Assembly: GCF_026262505.1 (NCBI RefSeq)
Contig: NC_067208.1
Coordinates: 15,819,962-15,883,961, forward strand
DNA: 64,000 nt
DNA from: Trichomonas vaginalis G3
Taxonomy: Eukaryota; Parabasalia; Trichomonadida; Trichomonadidae
Reading direction: 5' to 3'
In this document: piece by piece, positions 10,271 through 19,812 of the stretch
How the letters are laid out: every line of letters begins with the position of its first letter
Numbering within the stretch: the stretch's first letter is position 1
The notes under the pieces: generated by a model
The model's database searches: none
What the model saw: only the letters and a program-made list of their open reading frames with translations
Told to the model about the DNA's origin: nothing
Position numbers and translations under genes: made by a program

Positions 10271-11737
10271 ATGTCAAGAACTCCAACATATAAAACTATT
10301 CGACAGCAATCAAAGATGTGGAAACAATCACCAGCAGCTCCAATGAATAGCTTTCAACGTTCTTTAAAGGAAAGAGAAGAAAATTTGAAATTACAAAGAT
10401 CAAAACTTGACTTAGCATGGAAAAAACTCAACGAAGATATAGCAGAACTTGAAGAAGAGAAGAAAAGAAACGAAGATTTAAAAACAGAATTACGTTTATG
10501 GGAAGATATTCGAGGAAAACAACAAGAAGAAGCAGAAGAAGATGAATCAGTTCTTAGCAGAACATTATATGAGCTTCAGCAACACCTAAACCTTGTTAAA
10601 AAGGACTTATTTATTTGCCAAAAGAAGAAAGAAATTTTAATGCGTAAAAATTCAGAAGTAGATCCGATTTTAGAGAACGAAATATACGGAAAAAGTCAAA
10701 CATTAAGTACAATCCAGCAAATGATCGATTACATCAACAACGACTTAACGAAACACGAAAATGAAACTTTACAAAAGGAAGAAGAAGCCAAACAGCACCA
10801 GATAGCTATCCTAGAAGCTGAAGATCGCCACAAAGAAATCATTAGACGCAAGATATCAGCAGAATCCGAAAAAGCAATGCTACAAAAACGTCTTGAAGAA
10901 TTGAAAAAACAAAATGAAGTTTTTGAAACGAATAAAAAGGCCGCAACAGAGAAACTTAATGCTGCAAAGGAAGAGGAAAAGAAGCTCGATGAAGAGGACA
11001 AAGAAATAGAACAGAAACAAAAGGATTTGGATGAAAAAATGAAAGAATTAGAAGAATTAAAATCGAAATACGAAGAATTAAAGCTCGAAGCCGCCCAAAA
11101 AGAGATAGAAAAGAGAAAGGAAGAGGATGAAAGACTAAAGAAGATTGTTTTGCAGCCAATTGAAGACAAAAACGTCGAAGAAGATTATAATACTTTATTA
11201 ATTGAATTAGACTTGAAGAAATCCGAACTTTTACAACGAGAAAAAATGTTAGAACTCGAAGAGAATCGCATTGCTGATGATTTCAATGCACAAAAGAAAT
11301 CTTTGGAAGATGCGATTAATTACCTCAAAGAAAACCTCAAAAACTCAAAGGAAGACAGTGAAAAGGCTGAAGAAACAAAGCAGAAGGCCGACCAGCTCAA
11401 CTCCGAGATCAAAGAGAAACAAAATGAACTTGAAAATCTGAAAAAAGAAATGAAAACGAAAGAAGAAATGGAAAAAATCGATAAAGAACTTGAAGCAGAG
11501 AAGAAAGAAGTTGATGACATGGAAAAGGAGTTGAGTGAGGTATTAGCAAAGCTCCAGAGAGATGAAGAAGAAACAGATAAAGAGGAAGAAGAATTAAAGT
11601 TTAATTTGGAAAAATTACAAAACGAAAGAATCGTCCTTCAAGAGAAAGAGAAGCAAATGAACGAAAAATTGCAAATATACCAGAAAGAACTTGAAAATTC
11701 CCAAGAAAGATTAGTTTCATTAACAAATTCTATCTAA
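10271..11737 (+). CDS. long coiled-coil protein
   Basis: A 488-aa protein. Residues 1-25 are basic and polar. From about 26 to 480 it is nearly continuous coiled coil rich in E, K, L and Q, with repeated LEELK/KEKE-type heptads and few prolines. No other domain is visible. The ATG at 10271 (MSRTPTYK) is chosen because the frame upstream offers only a GTG. The stop is TAA followed by AA, giving the UAAA that trichomonads use in polyadenylation. Candidates are a flagellar, axostyle or costa-type filament protein or a tether. Coiled-coil composition alone cannot decide. It stands 131 bases before the SHIPPO fragment, on the same strand. Confidence 0.82.
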   Translation: MSRTPTYKTIRQQSKMWKQSPAAPMNSFQRSLKEREENLKLQRSKLDLAWKKLNEDIAELEEEKKRNEDLKTELRLWEDIRGKQQEEAEEDESVLSRTLYELQQHLNLVKKDLFICQKKKEILMRKNSEVDPILENEIYGKSQTLSTIQQMIDYINNDLTKHENETLQKEEEAKQHQIAILEAEDRHKEIIRRKISAESEKAMLQKRLEELKKQNEVFETNKKAATEKLNAAKEEEKKLDEEDKEIEQKQKDLDEKMKELEELKSKYEELKLEAAQKEIEKRKEEDERLKKIVLQPIEDKNVEEDYNTLLIELDLKKSELLQREKMLELEENRIADDFNAQKKSLEDAINYLKENLKNSKEDSEKAEETKQKADQLNSEIKEKQNELENLKKEMKTKEEMEKIDKELEAEKKEVDDMEKELSEVLAKLQRDEEETDKEEEELKFNLEKLQNERIVLQEKEKQMNEKLQIYQKELENSQERLVSLTNSI

Positions 11738-11868
11738 AAACAGGCAGAAAGCTTGGTTTAGACAAATTATTATTGTTTATCATTAAACTGTTATGTATTT
11801 TATTAACTGGACTTCAAATTTCAATGAATCACATATCATTTTTAATTTTTTTGCTATTTTTCACTTAA

Positions 11869-12006
11869 ACCTATAAAAGACCGTTTAAATATATTGGATC
11901 TGATTCTAATGATGTACCAGGGCCAGGTGCGTACGATCTTGACTTCCTTGTTGAAGAAAAAGAAACAAGGATATTCGCTACGAGGTATGACAACACTGGC
12001 GACTGG
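11869..12006 (+). pseudogene. SHIPPO (STPGP)-repeat protein fragment fused to the next ORF
   Basis: This stretch is open and in frame with the ORF starting at 12007 but has no ATG of its own. It encodes a VPGPGAYD motif typical of SHIPPO/STPGP repeats (ODF3-like and related axonemal microtubule proteins). A second degenerate repeat (APSPEGY, then a basic patch) continues into the first 38 codons of the next ORF. It looks like the interior of a SHIPPO gene whose 5' end is absent. Fusion by recombination with the ankyrin gene downstream is the simplest reading. The junction is near 12120. Confidence 0.6.
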
Positions 12007-13473
12007 ATGAAGAGAACAATGACAGATGCTCCTTCTCCAGAAGGATATACGATCAACAGGGACATGAAAGGACAGAGATACTCCATCTCAAGGTCGGACC
12101 GATTCAGGAAAAACTCAAAGAAAACACCTGATTTTGAAGTAGATCAAATTTTCGAAAGTGATTTATATCCATATTACCGTGACGGATTAACGCTATTGGA
12201 ATTATGTTGTTATCACGGTGCTGTAAGTTGCTTTAAATACCTATATCAAGAGTTAAAATCACAAATTACTAATGTATGCCTTGAATTATCATTTTTGGGC
12301 CGAAATCCTGACATAATGAGCGAATGCTTGAAGCTAAAGAAACCAAACCAAAGATGCCTAACATTTGCAATTATTTCACATAATATTGATTTTGTTACAT
12401 TTTTGCTGAATGAAAATATATATCTTAGAGTTGATTTATTCGAATTAGCTTTCTATCATAATATTCCAGCATTTTTTGCATACCTTGATATGACACAAAA
12501 TTTCAACCATTGTTTTGTTTATTCTTCTCTTTTCTTCATGCCTGACCTTGTTGAATATTTAATCTCACTTGGTGCGGATATTAATGCAAAAAATAGTGAT
12601 GGCGAAACAACTCTTCATAATTCATGCAATTATGTGAGCAAACAAATGTTCGATATTCTTATATCCAATCATGCAGATATCACAGTAACAAATAAGAATG
12701 GAGATTCTGTATTTCATAGGGCAGCATGGAATAATAGAGTCGATATTATGAAATATCTTGTTTCACAAGGAATTAATGTAAATATAAGAAATAAAATAGG
12801 TAATACAACTCTTCATAAATGCGCTGAAGCATCATTAAAAAGCGTTGATGCAGCAAAATTCCTTCTTTCAATTGGTGCAGAAATAGATACGAAAAATAAA
12901 GAAGATAAAACCCCTTTTCACTTTGTATCTCTTCTAAATCATAAAGAGTTTGCAGAATTCCTTCTTTTAAACGGTGCAGAGATAGAGGCAAGAGATAAAG
13001 ATGGAAATTCGGCTCTCCATTTAGCTGTATATAGGAATAGCATTGAAACAGTGGAATATCTTATTTCAGCTGGAGCAAATATTAATTTGAAGAATAGAAA
13101 AGGAGAATTCCCAATACATATTGCCGCACAATCAAAATTGTTACAAATGACCGAACTTCTTGTTACAAAGGGAGCAAATATCAAACAATTAGATAAACAA
13201 GGACTTTCAGTTCTGCACATTGCAGCAAATAAAGGCAGTATAGAACTCTGTAAATATTTTATTTCCCTTGGATTTGACATTAATGCAAAGGATCTTAATG
13301 GAAAAACACCAATACATTATGCAACACATAGCTATGCAGCAGAAAATTTGATGGAATATCTTTTATCAGAGGGTGCTGATGTAAATTCACCAGATAATGA
13401 TAATCAAACACCTCTTCATTATTCAGCACAAATGAATAGTTCAGGTGTAGCTCAACTTCTTCTTCAATATTGA
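12007..13473 (+). CDS. DUF3447-ankyrin repeat protein, 5' end replaced by SHIPPO sequence
   Basis: A 488-aa open frame. Residues 1-38 are SHIPPO-derived. From about residue 40 it changes to the pattern of trichomonad DUF3447-ankyrin proteins (YYRDGLTLLELCCYHGA, then NPDIMSECL, then NIDFVTFLL). About nine ankyrin repeats follow from about 190 to the end, each with DGxTxLH-type helices. The usual N-terminal 100 or so residues of this family are absent. The 3' end is also abnormal: directly after the stop another frame continues with IEAKDNTD, an ankyrin-like start, so a frameshift has probably cut the last repeat. It is likely a chimeric pseudogene of a large host family. Ankyrin repeats bind proteins. 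No partner is known. Confidence 0.75.
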   Translation: MKRTMTDAPSPEGYTINRDMKGQRYSISRSDRFRKNSKKTPDFEVDQIFESDLYPYYRDGLTLLELCCYHGAVSCFKYLYQELKSQITNVCLELSFLGRNPDIMSECLKLKKPNQRCLTFAIISHNIDFVTFLLNENIYLRVDLFELAFYHNIPAFFAYLDMTQNFNHCFVYSSLFFMPDLVEYLISLGADINAKNSDGETTLHNSCNYVSKQMFDILISNHADITVTNKNGDSVFHRAAWNNRVDIMKYLVSQGINVNIRNKIGNTTLHKCAEASLKSVDAAKFLLSIGAEIDTKNKEDKTPFHFVSLLNHKEFAEFLLLNGAEIEARDKDGNSALHLAVYRNSIETVEYLISAGANINLKNRKGEFPIHIAAQSKLLQMTELLVTKGANIKQLDKQGLSVLHIAANKGSIELCKYFISLGFDINAKDLNGKTPIHYATHSYAAENLMEYLLSEGADVNSPDNDNQTPLHYSAQMNSSGVAQLLLQY

Positions 13474-13860
13474 AGCAAAAGACAATACAGATCTCGGAAA
13501 AACTCATACCTATATTTACCAATTTAACCGAGATTCTTTACAAAACTTTGGGAGTTATAGTTTTTCTCTTGATGATAATATTAGATACAAATGATTGCTT
13601 TTAGCTAATGTTAACCTAAATGAATTCTTAACCAATTCCTATCGATAGAAATAGTCTTGAAAAAATAAGATGAAACGTAGTTGTAGGGTAAAGATTTGTG
13701 TATACTATAGGTTGTAAAACTATTATACAAACAATTTATTAATAAATTAAGGAAATTTGGAGTTACAAACTTCAAATTATGATTTGTAAAAATAAATTCG
13801 TATTTTCATCATCAAAGCAATCATGAGATACATATGATTCGTTTGAAACAACAATTGTAT
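13474..13860. other. spacer with decayed ankyrin tail
   Basis: The first 80 or so bases still read like ankyrin coding sequence in a shifted frame. The rest is A+T-rich spacer between convergent genes. Confidence 0.45.
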
Positions 13861-14571
13861 TTAAGAATTATTAATTAAATTCTCATTTTGTTGTTCGATA
13901 TAAGATAAGAGTTCCTGAACTTGCTGACTTATATTGGAATTTGTTGGAGTATTGGTTTCGAATTCATTGAGGAAATGATAATCAACTTCTAAGTCTCCAA
14001 GTACTTCTTGGCGTTTTGTAGCTTTTGCTAGAAGACGATCTGGCTGAATCAACGTCTGAGAATGCGATGTTTCCATTGACTTTTTAGTTTTTTCAATTCC
14101 TACAGCAAATGCAGTCATATCCTTTCTGATATCATATCCGGCCTGAAAGAATGTCAACGCCGATGAAAAATCATTGGTATCATATAATATTTCTGCTTTT
14201 GCAAGGAGAGCGCGAGGATGGTTTTGCTCCTTGATCATTATTGTGTCTAAATCTTTCAAAGCTAGCTTAGATTTCTTCATTTTATGGAAGCATTTTGCTC
14301 TATCAATAAGTACGTTATAATCGTTGGGATTAATTTTGAGCAAGTTTGTGAATAAATGGATTGCATTTTCGTAGTTACCTTCACGCATGCTAGCAGATGC
14401 TTGAGATAGTATAGGTTTATAGTTTCTTATGAATTCTGACTCAATATGAAGTGCTTGCTTTGTTGTATTTGAGTCTAAGACGTATTTAGCTTTGTACTCC
14501 TCTTGTGGAATACTTTTGAGTCTTGATGCTGCTTTGACTCTTAAAACGTACGCTTTGTTATCATTTATCAT
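13861..14571 (-). CDS. TPR protein, TTC25/ODAD4-like
   Basis: A 236-aa protein with three tetratricopeptide repeats at about 52-85, 86-119 and 120-153. The third (ALLAKAEILYDTNDFSSALT, then FFQAGYDIRKD and FAVGIEKTKKSME) closely follows the pattern of TTC25, the outer-dynein-arm docking-complex TPR protein (there LYxMGDFEFALVFYHRG and GIQKAQEAI). That would place it on the flagellar axoneme, fitting a flagellated protist. It is shorter than animal TTC25 and lacks the later TPR block. The start is taken at the ATG at 14571 (MINDNK) because the codon two upstream is GTG. The family call is from remembered motifs and could instead be a general TPR protein. Confidence 0.72.
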   Translation of the reverse strand: MINDNKAYVLRVKAASRLKSIPQEEYKAKYVLDSNTTKQALHIESEFIRNYKPILSQASASMREGNYENAIHLFTNLLKINPNDYNVLIDRAKCFHKMKKSKLALKDLDTIMIKEQNHPRALLAKAEILYDTNDFSSALTFFQAGYDIRKDMTAFAVGIEKTKKSMETSHSQTLIQPDRLLAKATKRQEVLGDLEVDYHFLNEFETNTPTNSNISQQVQELLSYIEQQNENLINNS

Positions 14572-15646
14572 TGGCACCTTTTTATGTTTTATGGGGAGTT
14601 TGTATTTTTTATATGATGTCTATTTCCTTTTTGAGTTAAATTAATGGCGCTTCAACTGTGTTCTTGAACTCCTGCGCCGAACTCAAGCTTTTCCAATGCA
14701 AAATGAAATTTCACTTTCATCAAAAGTTCTATAAGTTCTACGATGATTGTCAACTCCAAAACGGGGACATAAAACTACATGAAATACCAACTGCATCAAG
14801 CAGAACTATAAATGTTTCTTCTCGGACATTGAGTAAACTTGAATATTATGGCATTTTCCTAGGACAAATTAATAGTATAGGAAATGTAGATATGTGGTAA
14901 AAAAGGGGGTTGGCGTCCTAAGGCGTCCTAGTGTAAATTTCTCAAAATTGTGATATTTACATCACATTTTTGAGAGGTTTATGGGCGTCCTAAGGGAAAA
15001 TTGAATAGCTAGGGCGTCCCGAATTTTCATTCTAAGATTTAAATATATTATATACTTAAGTATAATACAAGCAATATAAAAATTAAATTTTTATTATGTT
15101 AACTTATAAGAAATTTTTTTGAATTATCGTTGATTTATTGTAATCTTTCCAGGCTATACTTTTGAAATCAACTTTACCTGTCATACGCATTAATGTAGTA
15201 GATGTCCAGGTGTAGCTATTATATCCCAGCAACATTGGTATTTTATCATTGTAAGATATCAAAATGAAGCGTTTTTTCAGATATAATTTTTCGTAAATTT
15301 TTCAAAAATAAGATGGTAAAAAAGCCTCGACTTGCTCGAAAAATAACATTTTTTTACTTGTAAAAATAACCCTTTTACAGCATGGGCAGCTATTCAATCA
15401 CTATTTCTTTTTCTAAAAGTATATTTTTCAAAAAAAATTAAGATCAAATTCGACAATTTCTTGATGAAAGCAAAAATATTACACATACTTCTAGATGCAT
15501 GGGATAAAATATGCAATTATTCAATCAATTCGCATGATTTGAAAAAAAAATCTAAATTTGATAAAAATGTAGAAATTTTTTATTTTTAACTTGAGATTCG
15601 ATTTTTTTGATCCAATTTGTGAATTTTTTTGATCGGAATTTCAATT
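14572..15646. other. spacer left of element A
   Basis: About 1.1 kb of non-coding DNA up to the target site of element A. At 14910-15020 the octamer-like GGCGTCC occurs four times, G+C-rich in an A+T-rich setting. A 15-bp imperfect hairpin of the type TCTCAAAATTGTGAT/ATCACATTTTTGAGA lies between the copies. An 80-codon frame at 14658 lacks an ATG start. Confidence 0.45.
14968..15012. other. imperfect hairpin near GGCGTCC repeats
   Basis: Two 15-base arms with one mismatch, TCTCAAAATTGTGAT and ATCACATTTTTGAGA, are separated by six bases. They are flanked by GGCGTCC copies. No function is assigned. The exact edges are approximate. Confidence 0.35.
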
Positions 15647-15652
15647 AATTTG
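15647..15652. repeat. target-site duplication, left (AATTTG)
   Basis: AATTTG directly precedes the left end of element A, and the identical six bases follow its right end at 36911-36916. Six bases is the known Polinton target-duplication length. Confidence 0.9.
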
Positions 15653-16315
15653 AGTAGTAGTGTATGATGGGTTTAGTGACTTTTTTTGTAAACGTAAGAA
15701 TTCATACAATATCGAGTGATATTGTATCATTTTTAAACAATTGAATAAAAAAATATATTTATTTATAAATCATTTAAAATTAACATTAATTTTAAAATAA
15801 TTTATTTTTTTTATTCTTACATAAATGAGTGAATCAAGATTCGTGACTGTGAATCAATTAATGGATAAACTTTCACCAATTCTCACCCATGTTAAACAAG
15901 TAGACGTTTATTTTGATGATTGCATAGAAAGTTTATTTTATAAAGGTAAGTTTAATATTAAACCTATTGCTTTTGCATTTGATGGTAAATTAATCGAAAA
16001 TTCAAAAATTTGGGAATTAATTCCGGATATTGAATTTATAACAAATATTAAGGATAAATGGTTTAAACAACAAAACCACTTCACTAAAGTTCTTTGTAGA
16101 TTAATGATTAAAACTGAGGAAAAAGAATTTAACAGGTTTAAATATCATCCATGTAAAATTTTAGAACTTGGTAACGAAAAACTTCAGAAAAAATTAAACG
16201 CAAGACTATCAAAAGATAGAATTGAAAGAGTAATTAAACTCGCTAAAGATAATGATGATGAAGAAGAATTTGATGAGTTCAACATAGAACTTTAAGAAAC
16301 TAATGATTATTTGAA
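15653..16315 (+). repeat. element A left terminal inverted repeat
   Basis: 663 bases that recur inverted at 36246-36910. The pairing starts at AGTAGTAGTG and ends at CTAATGATTATTTGAA. The two copies differ by a few substitutions, a short divergent patch near 15745 and a 3-base length difference in an acidic codon run. The repeat holds a promoter-like T-rich tract and one whole gene. Confidence 0.95.
15825..16295 (+). CDS. TIR-borne protein of unknown function (left copy)
   Basis: A 156-aa protein lying wholly inside the left TIR. A second copy of 157 aa sits in the right TIR (36266-36739). It is mixed alpha/beta with an acidic tail (DNDDEEEFDEF), and has no membrane segment or catalytic motif. 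The N-terminal part (FVTVNQLMDKL, VDVYFDD, then IKPIAFAF) matches a single internal gene in element B at 49561-49979 (YISVNKYMSGL, LNVYFYH, then IEPVKFAI), so it is a conserved Polinton protein rather than a chance frame. The ATG follows a T-rich tract and ATAA, the start context shared by element genes. Its role is unknown. Confidence 0.8.
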   Translation: MSESRFVTVNQLMDKLSPILTHVKQVDVYFDDCIESLFYKGKFNIKPIAFAFDGKLIENSKIWELIPDIEFITNIKDKWFKQQNHFTKVLCRLMIKTEEKEFNRFKYHPCKILELGNEKLQKKLNARLSKDRIERVIKLAKDNDDEEEFDEFNIEL

Positions 16316-16665
16316 GTTATGAAATCAATTATTTGATTCATTCTTTCTTCAATCTCTTCTATTCTTTTTGTTAAATCATCAATTTTCATTAATGAGGTGA
16401 TTCTTGATTGAGGAATAGATTTCAAACTAACCACCCCCTTTATTTTTGAAATTTTGAATCCATCAACTTTAAACATTTTATTCAATTTACACGTTGTCAA
16501 TTCTTCAAATAATTTTTTATTATTAGCATAATAGTCATTAAATTCTTCAATAGATGAAAAAATTTTTATTTCAGTAATTGGTTTAACAACGTTTATTTTT
16601 TGTTGAACATTTCCACTCTCATTTATTTCTTCCTCTGTTTCATTTATTTTTAAAACCGGTTTCAT
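16300..16665 (-). CDS. small protein with C-terminal coiled coil, unknown
   Basis: A 121-aa protein, convergent with the TIR-borne gene and overlapping the inner end of the left TIR. The N-terminal half is polar. The last 30 or so residues form a likely coiled coil (DLTKRIEEIEERMNQIIDF), suggesting oligomerisation. I recognise no family. The ATG is preceded by a T-rich tract and ATAA, as for other element genes. It could be a minor virion or regulatory protein of the element. Confidence 0.6.
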   Translation of the reverse strand: MKPVLKINETEEEINESGNVQQKINVVKPITEIKIFSSIEEFNDYYANNKKLFEELTTCKLNKMFKVDGFKISKIKGVVSLKSIPQSRITSLMKIDDLTKRIEEIEERMNQIIDFITSNNH

Positions 16666-16731
16666 TTATCATTAAATAAAAATTAGAATATAAGTGATGA
16701 AATATATTTTTTAATTAATATTAAATCAGAA

Positions 16732-16968
16732 ATGGCGGCAGGATTCTTTAAAAAATTATGGGATGGAATTAAGAAAGCTGCGGGTTGGGTTTATAAAAAG
16801 GTTATTAAACCCGTTGCAAACTTTTTGGCACCAGTAGCGAAAACGGCAGGAACTATCATAGGTGGTGTATTAGGTACTAAAGCAGGTAATCCGGCGATGG
16901 GAGCACAAGCAGGTAACGCAATTGGTGGAATAGCTGAAGGAATACTTAATAAAATAGGGGGTAAATAG
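16732..16968 (+). CDS. small amphipathic/glycine-rich protein, likely membrane-active
   Basis: A 78-aa protein. Residues 1-30 form a basic amphipathic helix with aromatic residues (MAAGFFKKLWDGIKKAAGWV). Residues 38-78 are alanine/glycine-rich and hydrophobic (AGTIIGGVLGTKAG). The same opening, MAAGxFKKLWD, occurs in the neighbouring minus-strand gene at 16993-17208, and a similar W/G/K-rich peptide is encoded in element B at 63291-63533. Such peptides recall membrane-lytic or internal virion peptides, like the N-terminal amphipathic helix of adenovirus protein VI. That comparison is inference. It lies directly before the capsid block. Confidence 0.65.
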   Translation: MAAGFFKKLWDGIKKAAGWVYKKVIKPVANFLAPVAKTAGTIIGGVLGTKAGNPAMGAQAGNAIGGIAEGILNKIGGK

Positions 16969-16992
16969 TGGAAAAATAAATAAATATTATTT

Positions 16993-17208
16993 TTATCTTA
17001 GTATCGGTTGTAGTCTTTGATAAACTTTTTCTCCTTTATTTAAAATTTCTCTTATTGGGGCAGCTTTTGGTGTTATTGATTCAGCTACGTCACTAATTGC
17101 TTCTTTATTCTTAAATATCCAATTTGCTCCCTTCTTCAATGTTTCCCAAACTTTACTCGCCCCTCTTTTTACTCTATCCCACAGTTTCTTAAATATACCT
17201 GCAGCCAT
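16993..17208 (-). CDS. second small amphipathic protein (MAAGIFKKLWD type)
   Basis: A 71-aa basic protein. The first 33 residues form an aromatic amphipathic helix (MAAGIFKKLWDRVKRGASKV) nearly matching the start of the plus-strand neighbour. A less regular basic tail follows. It lacks the Ala/Gly hydrophobic tail of the neighbour. Convergent placement of two related peptides suggests an inverted duplication followed by divergence. A membrane-active virion role is plausible but unproven. Confidence 0.6.
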   Translation of the reverse strand: MAAGIFKKLWDRVKRGASKVWETLKKGANWIFKNKEAISDVAESITPKAAPIREILNKGEKVYQRLQPILR

Positions 17209-17278
17209 AGTTGATTATTTCATTAAAATTAAAAATTCATTTCCATCTTTTAATTTTGATTTTTTTATTTATTAATAA

Positions 17279-18920
17279 ATGACGACTAACTATTTAGTGC
17301 CAAACACTAAACCGATTAATGGAAATGTATTTCATTCATTCGAAAAGATAAATGAAATATTCGCAAAGAATGACGGTAGAAGATATTATAGAGAACTTGA
17401 AAGTTCATGCTATGACTCTGATACTCCATATTTTGATGATAAACAAACTCATTTAAGAATTACAAACCCGGCTCATGATGTGAACCAATTAGGTGACACA
17501 TATATTAAACGCAAAGTTAAAGCAACTCTAGTTTCAAATAAAGCTTTCACATGTGATGCCGCTTTTAAATGCATGCGTTTATTCGTTGGTTACAAATCAT
17601 CAAATCAAAGCTTTAAACAATTAGAAGTAGAAACTGAAAAAGGTGATGCTGGTTATCTTCAGATGGATTGCGCCCGTGAATCTTTCGCATTTGCAACATA
17701 TAAACCGAAATCAGAAAGGAAAGTTAAAAAGTTTGTTCATTCGTTATATAATAATGTTCAAAAATATGATAACTCAGTATGTGGTAAATATATTGACCCT
17801 TCAGAAGTTTTCAAGAACGCAAATAAAGAAGTTGATATCACTTTTGATATGATTATTCCGGTAAATGATTTGTTAGCATTTCAGGCGTTCGATGATTATC
17901 CTAAATCATTTGGTGATATCATTCTTAAATATTATGTTTTCAGGGATACTTTAGTATTTTGTCAGGTTGACCCGTTAAGAGTTGCTGATTTACAAAATTA
18001 CGTTTATGAAAAGATAATTGATGAAAATTATGAAAAGATTATGAATCATGTTTATAAATATGATCGCAAATTCCAACAAATCGGACTTCCTGCAAAATTA
18101 ATTACAAGCTTAGCCGCTACATCTGCTGACGCAACAGTTGATGACGTTATTATTTCATGCACAAAGATGGAAGTTTTTAGAGGATAAATGCATTACACCA
18201 GGATACGGTTTAATTGAAGAATCAGTTAAAGCAATACCACGTTTATTCAGTAAGGAAGATCCATTCATGATTCCAGCTCAACATATTGACGTTCGTTCAC
18301 TAAATGGAGGTTGCATCACTCCTGAAGGTATTAGCTCAGATTTCTCATACGCTCTTCATAATGTTACAGATGTTGTGTTAGCATTTCCGAAGAATGCAAT
18401 GCAAAGAACGGTTTTAGAAAATCCAATGCTTCGAGGTCTTCAGGTCACTATAGATTCCAGAAACTTCCCCGATCAAGCGATGACCACAGTGGGCGACATA
18501 TTCTTTACACGTATGCTTCAAGCTTCTGATTTAGATGGAGTGAATGAATGTACAGAAGAGTACGAGGACTCATTAACTAGACCACTGAATGCAGATGATG
18601 GCACACCATTAGCTAGAACATGGAAAGACCAAACTTCATTCTTATGCACTATTCCAGTTCAACGTGATGGAGCGGGTATATTCTTTGATGGATTAGAAAC
18701 TTTTAACTCACAAGTTACAGTACAAGTGAAAGCTTATCCAATCATTCAGGGTGAAAATGACACTTACTGTTCAAAGGTGACAAATCCTCCTCAGGTTTGG
18801 TTTACTAGGACTACATATTGGACATGGACACCGGATGAAGGTTTGAAATATCATTCAACAGGTACACCACCACAGTATAGAAGTTCATATGATGAAATAT
18901 TGATGAATAGAAATGTTTAA
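17279..18920 (+). pseudogene. major capsid protein (double jelly-roll), element A, broken
   Basis: A region of about 545 codons in the conserved position just before the packaging ATPase. It has a size and beta-rich composition like the 535-aa capsid gene of element B at 44954-46561. The downstream part has many short beta-type stretches and aromatic-rich loops (TVQVKAYPIIQGEN, PPQVWFTRTTYWTW) as expected for Polinton hexon-like capsids. In Polintons this protein would form the icosahedral shell. The assignment rests on position, size and general look, since sequence similarity to B is low by eye. The copy is broken, with about one break, and is treated as a fossil. Confidence 0.7.
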
Positions 18921-18944
18921 AATTATAAATTTATTTTTGATTAA

Positions 18945-19772
18945 ATGGATTTAAATTCATCCACCCCTTATGAAGAATTAGCGGGAGTATATAATACATA
19001 CGTAGATGATATGATTAATGAAGCATTGAGTGATAATAGAAATGCTCTATCTAAGGAAAAATTAATGAAAATTCCATATTCTGAATGTTACTTAAATTCA
19101 ATCACTGCAGCAATTGGTAAACAGAATAAAGGTAAAACATTAACGATATTAAAACAAATTATCATTATTGCTAACACTTCCCCCCATTCACATGTGTTAA
19201 TTTATATCAACCGTTCAGGTTCACCTTCAGATGATACATTTGAATCTTTAAAGCATTTAATCAAAATTCCAATTATTTATTTATCACAAGAAGAAGCAGA
19301 AGATTATTTAAAAAACTTTTTAATGTATAAAGAATTATATAATACAATCAAGAAGCAAGGATTAGAGAATAAAATTATTGATAAACAACGGGATGAATTA
19401 TTTGAAACACTTTCCATTTCAAATTTTGATAAAGAATTTTTGCATTCACTCATTTTTCTAGATGATGCAGTGAAATCAAAACTAATAACAAATGAGAAAT
19501 CATATTTTAATCAGTTATTAACTCAATGTCGACACATTCAGTGTTCATTCTTTATTGCTGTTCAATATTTCAAAGCATTAAGCACAAACATTAAATCAAA
19601 TCTATCAACACTTTTCATTTTCAGTGGGTTTAGTCGTCAACAGTTGAACGTTATGCTTTATCAAGTGAATTTACCAATGAGCATTAATGAACTTTACACT
19701 CAATATCAGCAATTAGGTGAACATGGAAAAATAATAGTTGATTTAAATAAAGGGGGTGTTAAATTTGATTAA
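18945..19772 (+). CDS. FtsK/HerA-type genome packaging ATPase, element A
   Basis: A 275-aa P-loop ATPase. Walker A is GKQNKGKT at about residues 58-65. Walker B is LIFLDDA at about 173-179, followed by a glutamine-bearing segment (FFIAVQYFK) in the place of the sensor motif. This layout and length match the A32-like packaging ATPases of Polintons and large DNA viruses, which drive DNA into preformed capsids. It follows the capsid gene by 24 bases, as expected. The frame is open throughout. The start follows a T-rich tract. Confidence 0.85.
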   Translation: MDLNSSTPYEELAGVYNTYVDDMINEALSDNRNALSKEKLMKIPYSECYLNSITAAIGKQNKGKTLTILKQIIIIANTSPHSHVLIYINRSGSPSDDTFESLKHLIKIPIIYLSQEEAEDYLKNFLMYKELYNTIKKQGLENKIIDKQRDELFETLSISNFDKEFLHSLIFLDDAVKSKLITNEKSYFNQLLTQCRHIQCSFFIAVQYFKALSTNIKSNLSTLFIFSGFSRQQLNVMLYQVNLPMSINELYTQYQQLGEHGKIIVDLNKGGVKFD

Positions 19773-19812
19773 CTTTTTATAATTAATTTTTATTTTTTAT
19801 TTATAATTAAAC

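Noticed and set aside
10729-11520. Minus-strand serine-rich frames
   Set aside because: They are shadows of the coiled-coil gene at 10271-11737.
14658-14900. 80-codon open frame left of element A
   Set aside because: The frame opens at GTG rather than ATG, and no domain or promoter supports it.
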